A DNA stretch of 42,779 nt, taken from positions 1-42,779 of the forward strand of contig NZ_JXTH01000018.1 in assembly GCF_000836725.1 (NCBI RefSeq). The letters are read 5' to 3'. The position numbers and the translations under genes were made by a program. The stretch comes from Anoxybacillus thermarum. GTDB lineage: Bacteria; Bacillota; Bacilli; Bacillales; Anoxybacillaceae. Below the pieces are notes generated by a model. The model ran no database searches. It worked only from the letters and a program-made list of their open reading frames with translations, and was not told the origin of the DNA. Positions 1 to 9,063 of the stretch are shown here, one piece after another. Every line of letters begins with the position of its first letter. Position 1 is the stretch's first letter.

Positions 1-143
1 CCAAGCGGGTTGAACAGGCCAAACGGAAGGCAGGACGGTTGTGGGCAGATGTGGTGCGTCAGAATCTACCGTGTCTGCAGCGGTCATCCGGGACGCCGAT
101 CCATCAAGCGTTGTCGGCGCTTCGGGATTTTGGTTGGGTGTAA
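1..143 (+). CDS. Transposase, C-terminal fragment (5' end outside window)
   Basis: An open frame enters from the left edge and ends at the TAA at 141-143, giving about 46 residues that finish in ALRDFGWV. The stretch is clearly richer in GC than the helicase gene that follows. A basic lysine/arginine-rich helix followed by a short C-terminal tail would suit the end of an IS transposase, and the other window edge also ends in a transposase. I cannot name the IS family from so short a tail. An unrelated protein remains possible. Confidence 0.4.
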   Translation, partial: KRVEQAKRKAGRLWADVVRQNLPCLQRSSGTPIHQALSALRDFGWV

Positions 144-370
144 AAAAATGGAATACAATATCATCACTTCAAGATGAGGGATGAGAGTCCAAAAGCGCTT
201 ACGATATCAATTCCTGAAAATGGTTCGCTAACTAGTGATTGACAACACCCGTAGTGAACCGAAAAAATGTTCTCCACAAAGTCTTGACTGACTCATTTTC
301 AATATAATAATGGAATAACTACATATATCATGGTAAAATTTTATAAAACATTCGTTAGGTGGTTTTATTT
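144..370. other. Intergenic region: probable IS end plus helicase promoter
   Basis: This 227-base stretch separates the transposase tail from the helicase gene. The left part probably contains the end of the insertion sequence, but without its other end I cannot identify the terminal inverted repeat or a target duplication. The right part is AT-rich and holds a candidate promoter at 284-311. No credible open frame is present. Confidence 0.4.
284..311 (+). promoter_or_regulatory. Candidate sigma-A promoter of the helicase gene
   Basis: TTGACT at 284-289 is followed after 16 bases by AATAAT at 306-311; an overlapping TATAAT lies at 303-308 with a shorter spacer. It is about 60 bases upstream of the helicase start and is the best match in this gap. 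Confidence 0.4.
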
Positions 371-3300
371 ATGGATAAAAGTTTTTTCGAGGAACTACAA
401 CTTCTTGCTAAACAATATCCTGATACAAGCATTATACAACGTCTATCACCGAAAGATTATATTGAGGTTCTCGTTCTTCATTCTGCCAAACAACTTGCTC
501 ATAAGTTAAAAACTTTGGCTGAAGAAAACCGTTTTGATGAAATCATTCGATTAACTCAACACATTTCTGCATTAGTATCAAATAACAACGATTCTTTTTC
601 CTTGCCGCTCTCTATGATCACATACACATATGGACAACGAGAAATACCAATTATAGAGGACTTTTTCTTATCTAGATTACACTTACTATATAATGACAAA
701 CATACAATGAAAAACTTCTTCAAAACATTAAAATATGAAATGCTGACAGCTGACTCTGTTGATTTGATGGTTAGCTTCATTCGGATGTCCGGACTACAAT
801 TATTGATTCGTCCATTACTTATGCTTGAAAAAGAACGTATTCCTGTACGTATCATTACATCGACCTATCTAGGCATTACAGAACCAAAAGCGCTTGAAAA
901 ACTTATGCAGTTTTCAAACGTACAAGTAAAAATAATTGATACGCATCAACAATCTTTTCATACGAAAGCATATATGTTTCATCGACGTTCAGGATTAAAT
1001 ACAGTAATCATAGGCTCATCAAACATTTCACACTCAGCCCTTATTAACGGACATGAGCTAAATGTGAAGCTACCGGATACAAGCTTTTTACCGATTTATG
1101 AGCATACAAAGCAAATGTTTGAGAAAATATGGGATCATACAGACACGATTTCTCTTGATCACGCCTTCATTCAAAAATATAAACAACAAACAATAAGGGA
1201 GGAAAACAAACCTCTAGCTGCTGAGCCAAAAGAAAAATATATCGTTACATCAAATGTGAAACCGAATGATATGCAAAAAAAAGCATTAAAAAACCTTGAA
1301 CATACAAGAAAAAGTGGTAATACAAAAGGAGTCATTATCGCTGCTACTGGAACTGGAAAAACGTATTTAGCAGCTTTTGACGTAAAAGCATATGATCCAA
1401 AAAAGCTTTTATTTATCGCTCATCGTGAAGAATTGCTAGATAAAGCAATTGAAACGTTCAAACATGTGCTAGGTAACGATCATCTATTTGGGAAAATTAC
1501 AGGGACAGTAAAACAATTCCATAAACCGTATTTATTTAGCACCGTTCAATCGCTATCTAAAGATGAAACGTTGCAAAAGTTTGGGCAACATGAATTTGAC
1601 TATATAATTATCGATGAATTTCATCATGCCGAAGCACCTACATATCAAAAAGTTATTCGCTATTTCCAACCAAAATTTTTACTCGGCTTAACAGCAACAC
1701 CAGAAAGAATGGATGGAAGAGACGTTTTGGCGATTTGTGACCATAATGTCGTATATGAAATACGCTTACGAGAAGCGTTAGAAGAACAGTTGCTTGCACC
1801 ATTTCACTACTTTGGCATTTCAGATCGTACGGTGGACTATAGTCAAATTCCATTAAAAAACGGCATGTTTGATGAAGCGTCGCTTGTGAAAGCTTTAAAA
1901 ACAAATGAACGAACAGATTTTATTATCGAAATGATTCGTACATATGGTTACGATGGTGATCGCATCATTGGGCTTGCATTTTGCGTAAATATTGAACATG
2001 CAAAATATATGAGTGAACAATTTAATAAACGCGGATATTGCACAACATACTTAACTGGTGAACATAGCGTGGAATATCGTGAACAGATTATAAAGAGACT
2101 AGAAAATCCAGACGATCCACTTGAATTCATCTTTACTGTTAACATTTTTAACGAAGGAATTGATATTCCAAGTTTAAATCTTTTATTATTTTTAAGACCT
2201 ACCGAATCATCGACTGTATTTATTCAACAATTAGGAAGAGGACTAAGAAAAGTAAAAGGAAAAGAGTTTGTGACGGTTTTGGATTTTGTAGGAAATTACC
2301 AAAAATCGTTTATGATTCCGCTCGCTCTCGCTGGGCAACTGAACGACAAAGCGTTTGATAAAGATTCCCTCCGTGTTGCAATTACACACGAATTTGCCGA
2401 TCTACCAGGCGGCGCATATGTCGATTTAGATCCTGTGACACAAAGAGAAATTTTAGACCGTATTGACTCCATTAAAATGAACTCGACAGATATGTTAAAA
2501 ATGCTATATCAACAATTTAAAAATGAACTTGGACGGTCACCAGAAATATTAGATTTTTTATATTACGAACAATCGCCAACCTTAACGTTCTTTATATATA
2601 AGTATCGTTCATGGGTCAAAACAAAAGAAAAAATGAATGATATGAACGAGCTTGATCAAATGATTTTACACCACCCATTGATGTGTGAGTGCATTGAACG
2701 GCTAGAAAATCAACTTCCGATCAAATGGCCTTACGATTTTGCTGTTTTGCAATTAGCTTTTTTGCAAAAGGTTGTGTCTTGTGAAGATGTTGTAAAACAA
2801 CTTTCCAAAAAGTTTGCTGTAGATGTGCCATTAGAAAAACACGAAAAAATGATTATGCAATCGATGGACCGCCTAGCGTTGCCGTATAAAAAACAAAAAT
2901 GGGCGTTTGGACAACGAAATGGGCACCAATTTATACTGAATGACGACATTCTTGAGTTAACAGAAAACCAACAGTTTTTCAATTACATGAAAGACCGTAT
3001 TGATTACGGGCTTATTGAATTTAGACGAACATATCGCCCCGAAAGATTTTTAGCTAAAGGAGAAAAGCTTACTCTTTATCAAAACTATACGAGAAACGAT
3101 TTAATTTTCTTATTTGAAGCAGAAGTAAAAGAAGGATCGTGGCGAGAAGGAGTCAGTAAAGTTAGAAATCATTATTTACTGTTCGTCAATTTAAATAAAT
3201 CGGAAAGAGTGAAAGAACATTTACATTACAAAGATTATTTTCTCGACCAAAAACATTTCCATTGGCAAAGCCAAAATCAAACGTCCCATCATTCTTCTGT

Positions 3301-3508
3301 CGGACAAAATTTTATTCGTCATAAAGAACTTGGAATTCATATTCACCTATTTGTTCGAAAGTTTGAAGACTTGCACGGAATGACATTGCCATTCACTTAT
3401 CTCGGTGAAGTCGATTACGTATCAAGCTACGGAGATAAGCCGATGAGCATCACATGGCGCCTACATCATCCCGTGCCGGAAGATTTATATATTGACTTTA
3501 TTCGCTAA
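371..3508 (+). CDS. PLD-nuclease / SF2 DEAD-like helicase / DUF3427 protein
   Basis: A 1045-residue cytoplasmic protein predicted to act on DNA or RNA. The N-terminal region (about 80-235) resembles a phospholipase-D-type nuclease: H197 and K199 form an HxK motif, followed by IIGSSNIS. A superfamily 2 helicase core follows, with Walker A ATGTGKT (K330), DEFH box (D415), motif III LTATPERMD and motif VI QQLGRGLR (Q619 to R625). The remaining C-terminal third fits the DUF3427 layout seen in this family. ATG 371 was chosen because the ribosome site AGGTGG (357-362) lies 8 bases before it; an in-frame GTG at 359 overlaps that site. The gene is visibly more AT-rich than the genes from 4000 onward and sits beside a transposase, which suggests acquisition by transfer. 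Related PLD-helicases occur in defence islands, but a defence role here is inference. Confidence 0.85.
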   Translation: MDKSFFEELQLLAKQYPDTSIIQRLSPKDYIEVLVLHSAKQLAHKLKTLAEENRFDEIIRLTQHISALVSNNNDSFSLPLSMITYTYGQREIPIIEDFFLSRLHLLYNDKHTMKNFFKTLKYEMLTADSVDLMVSFIRMSGLQLLIRPLLMLEKERIPVRIITSTYLGITEPKALEKLMQFSNVQVKIIDTHQQSFHTKAYMFHRRSGLNTVIIGSSNISHSALINGHELNVKLPDTSFLPIYEHTKQMFEKIWDHTDTISLDHAFIQKYKQQTIREENKPLAAEPKEKYIVTSNVKPNDMQKKALKNLEHTRKSGNTKGVIIAATGTGKTYLAAFDVKAYDPKKLLFIAHREELLDKAIETFKHVLGNDHLFGKITGTVKQFHKPYLFSTVQSLSKDETLQKFGQHEFDYIIIDEFHHAEAPTYQKVIRYFQPKFLLGLTATPERMDGRDVLAICDHNVVYEIRLREALEEQLLAPFHYFGISDRTVDYSQIPLKNGMFDEASLVKALKTNERTDFIIEMIRTYGYDGDRIIGLAFCVNIEHAKYMSEQFNKRGYCTTYLTGEHSVEYREQIIKRLENPDDPLEFIFTVNIFNEGIDIPSLNLLLFLRPTESSTVFIQQLGRGLRKVKGKEFVTVLDFVGNYQKSFMIPLALAGQLNDKAFDKDSLRVAITHEFADLPGGAYVDLDPVTQREILDRIDSIKMNSTDMLKMLYQQFKNELGRSPEILDFLYYEQSPTLTFFIYKYRSWVKTKEKMNDMNELDQMILHHPLMCECIERLENQLPIKWPYDFAVLQLAFLQKVVSCEDVVKQLSKKFAVDVPLEKHEKMIMQSMDRLALPYKKQKWAFGQRNGHQFILNDDILELTENQQFFNYMKDRIDYGLIEFRRTYRPERFLAKGEKLTLYQNYTRNDLIFLFEAEVKEGSWREGVSKVRNHYLLFVNLNKSERVKEHLHYKDYFLDQKHFHWQSQNQTSHHSSVGQNFIRHKELGIHIHLFVRKFEDLHGMTLPFTYLGEVDYVSSYGDKPMSITWRLHHPVPEDLYIDFIR

Positions 3509-3889
3509 TAAAACGTCTACAGTCGGAATATCTGCGGGTGCCCATTCAAGAGATTTTAGATCTCCGAGTGGCACCCATCTTAATTCAGCATGTTCTTTCG
3601 CTTTCGGTTCTCCCTCAATAATTGTTGCTTTATATGTGAGTAAATTGACGATAACTTGAGGGTACTCATAATGCACTTCTTCAATTTTTTCATGCACTTG
3701 GATTGTACACCCTAATTCCTCATGAATTTCTCTTACTAACGTTTCTTCTTCCTTTTCCCCTTCTTCAATTTTCCCACCTGGAAATTCCCAAAGGTTAGGG
3801 AGTGACATCGTATTCGACCGAAGTGCGCACAACACACGATTTTGGTCGTCAAATATAACCGCCCCTACGACACGAACTGTTTTTTTCAT
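3485..3889 (-). CDS. Nudix hydrolase, MutT / CTP pyrophosphohydrolase type
   Basis: A 134-residue protein with a complete Nudix box at residues 38-60: GGKIEEGE, then RE, then EELG, matching Gx5Ex7REUxEExGU. Family members hydrolyse nucleoside triphosphates such as 8-oxo-dGTP or modified CTP to the monophosphate, cleaning the nucleotide pool. The MKKTVRVVGAVIF opening and the LWEFPGGK segment are typical of MutT/CTP pyrophosphohydrolases. Its last eight codons overlap the convergent 3' end of the helicase gene. The start is ATG 3889, preceded by a GGGG-rich ribosome site. The substrate cannot be fixed from sequence. Confidence 0.88.
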   Translation of the reverse strand: MKKTVRVVGAVIFDDQNRVLCALRSNTMSLPNLWEFPGGKIEEGEKEEETLVREIHEELGCTIQVHEKIEEVHYEYPQVIVNLLTYKATIIEGEPKAKEHAELRWVPLGDLKSLEWAPADIPTVDVLLANKVNI

Positions 3890-4001
3890 GAACGTTTCCC
3901 CTCTATCTTCATTATTTTGCGAATACTTTCATTCTACAAAAAAGCCTTCCTTTTTTCTACGCCCGTACGAATGCATAAAAAGATTCCCTATGAGCGCCTT
4001 T

Positions 4002-5360
4002 CTACTTCCTCACCAACTTCGCCACACTTTCGACATGCGCGGTGTGCGGGAAAAGGTCAAACGGTTGAATGTATTCGACACGGTATTGTTTCGCAAGTGT
4101 GTCGATGTCGCGGGCGAGGCTTGATGGGTTACAGGAAACGTACACGACCGTTTTTGGTTTCACTTGTAAAATCGTTTTTAACAAAGCGTTGTCACAGCCT
4201 GTTCGCGGTGGATCGACGACGATAACATCGGGCTTCCAGCCTTCTTTCACCCATTTTGGCAACAATGTTTCTGCTTTTCCGACCGCATACGTGACGTTGG
4301 TGAAGCCGTGGCGTTCGGCGTTTTGGCGTGCATCGTCAATCGCTTCGGGAATCGTGTCCATGCCGCGCACTTCTTTCGCCTCGCGGGCGAGCCAAAGCCC
4401 GATTGTGCCGACGCCGCAATATGCATCGACGACGCGCTCGCTTTTCGTGAGCGCTGCTGCTTTTTTTACTTCATCGTATAGTTTTACCGTTTGAATCGGA
4501 TTGAGTTGGAAAAAGGCGCGAGCCGATAGTTCAAAAGATAAGTCGCCAAGCACTTCTTGAATGTACGGTTCCCCTTCGAGAACGATCGTTTCATCGCCAA
4601 AAATAAGCGATGTTTTTTGCCCGTTTATGTTTTGCGCAATTGATTTCACTTCTGGCAAACGCCGCTTCACTTCCGCTACAAATAGTTCTTTGCGCGGAAA
4701 TTCTTTCGTTGCTGTCACAATGACAAGTTGCACATCTCCTGTATAAAAACCAACGCGAGAAACGATTGTGCGCACGACACCCGTTTTTTTCCGTTCGTGA
4801 TAAATCGGTATGCGCAAATCTTGAAAAATCGTTTTGACGACCGTTGTGACGCGATTTGTGGCATCATGTTGAATAAAGCAACGGTCAATGTCAACCAGTT
4901 CGTGTGAGTTCATGCTGTAGAGTCCAGCGATGACGCGCCCTTTTTTCACTCCTGTTTGAAATTGGCTTTTATTGCGGTAATGCCACGGATCGTCCATCCC
5001 AATCGTCGGACGAATATCGAGCGCTTCAATATTTAGTCGGCTATGCCGTTCAAGCGCTTGAATGACAATATCGCGCTTTGCTTCTAATTGCGCGTTGTAG
5101 TCTAAATGTTGCAGTTGGCAGCCACCGCATCGGTCATATACAGGACAAAGTGGCTTAACACGATGTGGCGACCGTTTTCTTATGCGTACGATTTTGCCTT
5201 CCGCATACGTCGGATACACATTCGTCGCTTGGACGACGACTTCTTCTCCCGGAAGCGCTCCCGGAACGAACACGACTTGTTTTTTAAAATAGCCGACTCC
5301 TTCCCCGTTAATGCCGAGCCGTTTAATCGTTAGTGGAAATTGTTGTCCTTGCTGTAGCAT
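4002..5360 (-). CDS. 23S rRNA (uracil-5-)-methyltransferase, RumA/RlmCD family (YfjO-like)
   Basis: This 452-residue enzyme belongs to the TrmA/RumA family, which uses S-adenosylmethionine to make 5-methyluridine in 23S rRNA. An N-terminal TRAM-like RNA-binding domain (about 1-60) is followed by four cysteines placed for a [4Fe-4S] cluster (C72, C78, C81, C161). The C-terminal Rossmann methyltransferase domain shows [22 protein letters not shown] and the catalytic loop [12 protein letters not shown], with nucleophile C410. ATG 5360 was chosen over a longer frame because AGGAGAGA stands just before it. It begins 11 bases after the AlkA-like gene and is probably cotranscribed with it. The B. 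subtilis yfjO-yfjP neighbourhood suggests YfjO orthology; the B. subtilis paralogue YefA methylates both U747 and U1939, so the exact target here is uncertain. Confidence 0.9.
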   Translation of the reverse strand: MLQQGQQFPLTIKRLGINGEGVGYFKKQVVFVPGALPGEEVVVQATNVYPTYAEGKIVRIRKRSPHRVKPLCPVYDRCGGCQLQHLDYNAQLEAKRDIVIQALERHSRLNIEALDIRPTIGMDDPWHYRNKSQFQTGVKKGRVIAGLYSMNSHELVDIDRCFIQHDATNRVTTVVKTIFQDLRIPIYHERKKTGVVRTIVSRVGFYTGDVQLVIVTATKEFPRKELFVAEVKRRLPEVKSIAQNINGQKTSLIFGDETIVLEGEPYIQEVLGDLSFELSARAFFQLNPIQTVKLYDEVKKAAALTKSERVVDAYCGVGTIGLWLAREAKEVRGMDTIPEAIDDARQNAERHGFTNVTYAVGKAETLLPKWVKEGWKPDVIVVDPPRTGCDNALLKTILQVKPKTVVYVSCNPSSLARDIDTLAKQYRVEYIQPFDLFPHTAHVESVAKLVRK

Positions 5361-5371
5361 GATTCTCTCTC

Positions 5372-6220
5372 CTATTCGATACTTCTCCATAAATAAAATG
5401 TTGCGTAGCTTGCATACGGTTCCCACATTTGTTTAAATGCTTCCATTTCTTTTGCTGTCGGACGATGATCAAGCTGAAACCATCGTTCAATCGCTCGTTG
5501 CAAGCCAACATCTCCTTTCGGGAACACATTTGGACGACCTAAACCAAACAATAAAAAGTTTTGCACTGTCCATGGACCGATGCCGCGTATGGAAAGAAGC
5601 TGTTTCGCTACTTCTTCATCGGAAAGCGAATGCATCTCTTCTAAACGCAACTTCCCTTCTACAATAAGACGTGAAATATCAACAATATATTGCGCTTTTC
5701 GCTCACTTAACGACAAAGCCCGCAATTCATCATATGAAGCATTGGCGACGCGCTCAGGCCGCGGATAAATGTATACATCCCCGAGACGCTCACCAAATGT
5801 ATGGACAAAACGTTCCGTTAGCCGATGAGCCACTTTCATATGAATTTGTTGGTGAATAATGCATTTCATTAAACAAAAATATAAATCAAATTCTAATACG
5901 AGCGGTGTTCCTTCGTGAGCGATAAACAAGTCCCGCAAATTAGTTTGCATAAAATGGTCGTGAATAGGCGCAAGTGATCTGTCCCAATGAAAAATGCGCG
6001 AAATGCGCGCGATCGCTTCTTCTTTATGCTGTTCGTTATCACACGACACGACAAACGCAGGTTTCTCTTTTGTTCCAACGCTTTTCACGCACGCAAGAAG
6101 CGGCTTTTCGTTCACATACAGCGGAACGGTGATTTCGTTATGATGAATACGTATAAGCGGATCGTTTGCGAGCCGTTCGCATACTCGCGTAAAATCGTAT
6201 GGAGGCTGAACATGAATCAT
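5372..6220 (-). CDS. DNA-3-methyladenine glycosylase II, AlkA type (YfjP-like)
   Basis: A 282-residue base-excision repair glycosylase that would remove alkylated purines from DNA. A helix-hairpin-helix-GPD fold is indicated by [17 protein letters not shown] followed by [13 protein letters not shown]237 is the expected catalytic aspartate. The N-terminal third fits the AlkA beta-domain. The start codon is taken as ATG 6220 because AAAGGGGAG lies about 8 bases upstream; another ATG at 6226 is too close to that site. It is the first gene of a pair with the rRNA methyltransferase, as in B. subtilis yfjP-yfjO. Confidence 0.88.
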   Translation of the reverse strand: MIHVQPPYDFTRVCERLANDPLIRIHHNEITVPLYVNEKPLLACVKSVGTKEKPAFVVSCDNEQHKEEAIARISRIFHWDRSLAPIHDHFMQTNLRDLFIAHEGTPLVLEFDLYFCLMKCIIHQQIHMKVAHRLTERFVHTFGERLGDVYIYPRPERVANASYDELRALSLSERKAQYIVDISRLIVEGKLRLEEMHSLSDEEVAKQLLSIRGIGPWTVQNFLLFGLGRPNVFPKGDVGLQRAIERWFQLDHRPTAKEMEAFKQMWEPYASYATFYLWRSIE

Positions 6221-6271
6221 TACCATCTCTCCCCTTTCCCATTGTATCAAAACAAATCCCTTTGCACATCG

Positions 6272-7051
6272 TCAAAGGGAAAAAAGCCAAGAAGGGACGT
6301 CCATTTTTTCAAGCATAAAATCGTCTAAGCTTTTAAAAACGTATCCTTCTTTTCGCAAATCGTCAATAATTTTAGCAAGCGCATCGGCATTGTCTTTAGA
6401 TACTGTATGCAACAATATAATGGCACCGGGATGAATTTGCTTCATCACATTGTTGTAAGCGTATTGCCATCCTTTTTGATCGTGAATGTGCCAATCGACG
6501 AACGCTAATGACCAAAAGACGTGGTAATAGCCAAGTTCTCGTGCGACCGCAAGCGTGCGTTCATCAAAAATGCCGCGCGGAGGGCGGATGTAACGCATAT
6601 GTTTTTGCCCCGTCAACAACTCTGTTTTTTTTCTAACCATCTCAAGCTCTTCACGCAATTTTTCATCGCTAACGGTCGTTAAATCAGGATGATGCCATGA
6701 ATGGTTGCCAACAATATGCCCTTCGTTTACCATCCGTTTCACTAAGTCGGGGGCAGATTGCAAATAATGGCCGGTCACAAAAAACGTAGCGGGAACTCTT
6801 TTTTGTTTGAGTACGTCTAGAATTTGTGCCGTATAACCATTTTCGTATCCGTTATCGAACGTTAAATAAATATATTTTTTTGTTGGATTACCTAAATAAA
6901 ACGCATCGTATTTAGCAAGTAGTTCATCTAATTGTTTTCCTGCAGAAGGAGGGAGATGATTTTCACTTCGCTTAAATCCCCATGACATTGCTTCTATGTG
7001 ACTAAACGGCAAACATAAAAAGAAGAGAAAGAAGACGATCGTTTTTTTCAC
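6272..7051 (-). CDS. pdaA: Spore cortex N-acetylmuramic acid deacetylase PdaA
   Basis: This 259-residue secreted polysaccharide deacetylase matches PdaA, needed for muramic delta-lactam formation in spore cortex peptidoglycan and hence for germination. The signal peptide covers residues 1-21 and ends IEA, followed by the characteristic MSWGFKRSENH opening. The NodB motifs are YLTFDNGYENGY (D66) and NHSWHHPDL (H117, H121), then RPPRG. PdaA proteins characteristically have DN rather than DD in the first motif. Translation is assigned to GTG 7051 because GGAGGTG lies 6 bases before it; upstream in-frame ATGs lack a site. Length matches B. subtilis PdaA (263). It is expected to be sporulation-controlled, though I did not identify a promoter. 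Confidence 0.93.
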   Translation of the reverse strand: MKKTIVFFLFFLCLPFSHIEAMSWGFKRSENHLPPSAGKQLDELLAKYDAFYLGNPTKKYIYLTFDNGYENGYTAQILDVLKQKRVPATFFVTGHYLQSAPDLVKRMVNEGHIVGNHSWHHPDLTTVSDEKLREELEMVRKKTELLTGQKHMRYIRPPRGIFDERTLAVARELGYYHVFWSLAFVDWHIHDQKGWQYAYNNVMKQIHPGAIILLHTVSKDNADALAKIIDDLRKEGYVFKSLDDFMLEKMDVPSWLFSL

Positions 7052-7102
7052 TGCTTGCACCTCCATATTCATTTCAATGATAGGTTGTGCAAAAAGAAGC
7101 AT

Positions 7103-7136
7103 AAAAAATCCGCCTAGCTAACGCTAGACGGATTTC
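7103..7136 (-). terminator. Terminator of the fumarase gene
   Basis: An inverted repeat of 13 bases (one mismatch) around the loop TAAC lies just past the fumarase stop. Reading on the minus strand, it is followed by a T run. Confidence 0.8.
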
Positions 7137-7138
7137 CA

Positions 7139-8662
7139 TTAAAATACACGTTCTTTAAATTGAGCTAATTTTTCAAGCGACGATTTTTCGATATCTTCAT
7201 GTAAGCTATTTCCGTGCGAGTCCATCGTGACGACAGCTGTAAAATCTTTCACACGCAAATGCCACATCGCTTCCGGAATACCGAATTCCAAAAAGTCGAC
7301 GCCTTCTACTGATTGAATACATTCAGCATAATATTGCGCTGCACCACCGATGGCATTTAAATACACGCCGCCATGTTCTTTTAACGCGGCGAGCGTTTTT
7401 GCCCCCATACCACCTTTTCCGATGACAGCACGAATGCCGAATTTTTTCATAATTTCTCCTTGATACGGCTCTTCACGAATGCTTGTCGTCGGACCAGCTG
7501 CTTTGACATGCCATTTGCCGTTTTCATCTTTTAACATAACCGGCCCACAGTGATAAATAATTTGACCGTTTAAATCAACAGGAGCATCGTGATCCATTAA
7601 ATGTTTATGAATCGCATCGCGTCCTGTATAAATCATGCCGTTAATGCGAACGACATCGCCTACTTTTAGCGAGCGAATTTGCTCTTCTGTAATTGGCGCT
7701 TCAAGCACAACTTCACGAGCTTCGCTTGTCATTTCGGTTTCTTCTTGTTTGAAATCGACATTTTCTCCTTCTTGATATAACCATTCTTGAATGTCGCCTG
7801 TGTGCGGATCAATGATGACGCCTAAACGGCGAAACGCCCAGCAATTGTATGCGACAGAGACGAAAAAGCTGGCTGGAATGCGGTGCATGACGCCAATTTT
7901 ACAGCCAAGAAGCGTCGTCTCTCCGCCAAATCCCATCGTTCCGATGCCGAGTTTATTGGCAGCTTCCATAATGTATTCTTCTAGTTTACGCAAATCTTCG
8001 TTCGGATTGACATCGTCAACAGGACGAAATAGTTGTTCTTTTGCTAAGTCGTACCCCGCAGAACGATCGCCGCCGATCCCAACGCCAATAAATCCTGCGC
8101 TACAGCCTTGCCCTTGCGCTTGGTATACCGCATGTAAAATACATTTACGAATGCCATCTAAATCGCGGCCTGCGCGACCAAGCCCTTCCAACTCGCAAGG
8201 CAAGCTATATTGAATGTTTTTATTTTCACATCCGCCACCTTTTAAAATTAAGCGAACGTCAATGTAATCTTTCTCCCATTGTTCAAATTTCATGACAGGC
8301 AACCCGATCCCTAAATTGTCGCCGCTATTTTCACCTGTTAATGAATCGACCGAGTTTGGACGCAGTTTCCCGTCTTTCGTTGCTTGAGCAACCGCTCGAC
8401 GAATCGCCTCTTTCATTTCAATTTGATTGACCCCAACCGGCACTTTAATTTTAAATGTCGGCAACCCTGTATCTTGGCAAATCGGTGATACATTTTCATC
8501 GGCCATTTGAATGTTTTGCACGATCGTAGCAAGTGACATCGCTGCTCTCGTTCCTGCGTTTTCACGCAGTTTTGCTTTCGCAATGGCACGTCGTACATCT
8601 TTTGGCAACTTTGTTGACGTTTCAACAATTAGCTTGTACATACTTTCTTGAAACTTTTCCAT
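7139..8662 (-). CDS. Fumarate hydratase, class I (iron-sulfur)
   Basis: A 507-residue fused class I fumarase that interconverts fumarate and malate in the TCA cycle. The N-terminal alpha-type domain shows PICQDTGLPTF, GGGCENKN, GQGCSAGF and MGFGG; the cysteines in these blocks are candidate ligands of the labile [4Fe-4S] cluster. The C-terminal beta-type domain begins near EEQIRSLKVGDVV and carries GPTTSIREEPYQGE and GKGGMGAKT. ATG 8662 is chosen because AAAGGGGAAGGG stands 9 bases upstream; ATG 8668 is almost on top of it. The gene sits between the pdaA and yfjT orthologues, where B. subtilis has none; B. subtilis uses the unrelated class II enzyme CitG. Confidence 0.92.
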   Translation of the reverse strand: MEKFQESMYKLIVETSTKLPKDVRRAIAKAKLRENAGTRAAMSLATIVQNIQMADENVSPICQDTGLPTFKIKVPVGVNQIEMKEAIRRAVAQATKDGKLRPNSVDSLTGENSGDNLGIGLPVMKFEQWEKDYIDVRLILKGGGCENKNIQYSLPCELEGLGRAGRDLDGIRKCILHAVYQAQGQGCSAGFIGVGIGGDRSAGYDLAKEQLFRPVDDVNPNEDLRKLEEYIMEAANKLGIGTMGFGGETTLLGCKIGVMHRIPASFFVSVAYNCWAFRRLGVIIDPHTGDIQEWLYQEGENVDFKQEETEMTSEAREVVLEAPITEEQIRSLKVGDVVRINGMIYTGRDAIHKHLMDHDAPVDLNGQIIYHCGPVMLKDENGKWHVKAAGPTTSIREEPYQGEIMKKFGIRAVIGKGGMGAKTLAALKEHGGVYLNAIGGAAQYYAECIQSVEGVDFLEFGIPEAMWHLRVKDFTAVVTMDSHGNSLHEDIEKSSLEKLAQFKERVF

Positions 8663-8741
8663 CACCATGTCCCTTCCCCTTTGTTCAATATGTAACAATT
8701 TTTCGAATTATCCACTTGTATTATACATCTTTTTTAAACGC

Positions 8742-8768
8742 AAAAAAAAGCCGCTTAGCGACTTTTTT
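8742..8768 (-). terminator. Terminator of the YfjT-like gene
   Basis: AAAAAAG and CTTTTTT arms flank a short GC stem with one mismatch, overlapping the stop codon of the YfjT-like gene. T runs occur on both sides. Confidence 0.6.
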
Positions 8769-8952
8769 CCCAATCTTTTTTAAACCGCTCGTATTTCATT
8801 TCTAAATCATCAATCATTTGAATAAGACGGTCAATATCTTCTAACTCCGTCGTTTCTGGATCGATGGCTTCAAGCACTTCGAGAAACATATTTAAGCGCG
8901 TTTTTAAATAGGATAGTTGTAGATTTTGAACTGATACTGCGTTGCCCAACAT
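8755..8952 (-). CDS. SE1561-family small protein (YfjT-like)
   Basis: A 65-residue soluble acidic protein that is probably helical (LSYLKTRLNMFLEVLEAIDPETTELEDIDRLI in two leucine-rich helices). It has no membrane segment. Size, sequence style and position just before yfkAB fit the SE1561/YfjT family, of unknown function. ATG 8952 is preceded by GAGGTG; the in-frame GTG at 8958 overlaps that ribosome site. It is divergent from the radical SAM gene. Confidence 0.75.
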   Translation of the reverse strand: MLGNAVSVQNLQLSYLKTRLNMFLEVLEAIDPETTELEDIDRLIQMIDDLEMKYERFKKDWEKSR

Positions 8953-8994
8953 CGTCACCTCGCTTTTTCTTTATCGTACACGATCGCAACATCG

Positions 8995-9024
8995 TTGACA
9001 ATCGTTCCATTTCATTTGCATAAT
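8995..9024 (+). promoter_or_regulatory. Promoter of the radical SAM gene
   Basis: A consensus TTGACA (8995-9000) is followed after 18 bases by CATAAT (9019-9024). It lies 40 bases before the start of the radical SAM gene. Confidence 0.6.
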
Positions 9025-9063
9025 TATCGTTAGTCCTACTTTTTAAAATAAAGGAGATTCGTT

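Noticed and set aside
3842-4225. Plus-strand open frames around 3842-4494
   Set aside because: They are shadows of the Nudix and rRNA methyltransferase genes on the other strand, without ribosome sites or recognisable domains.
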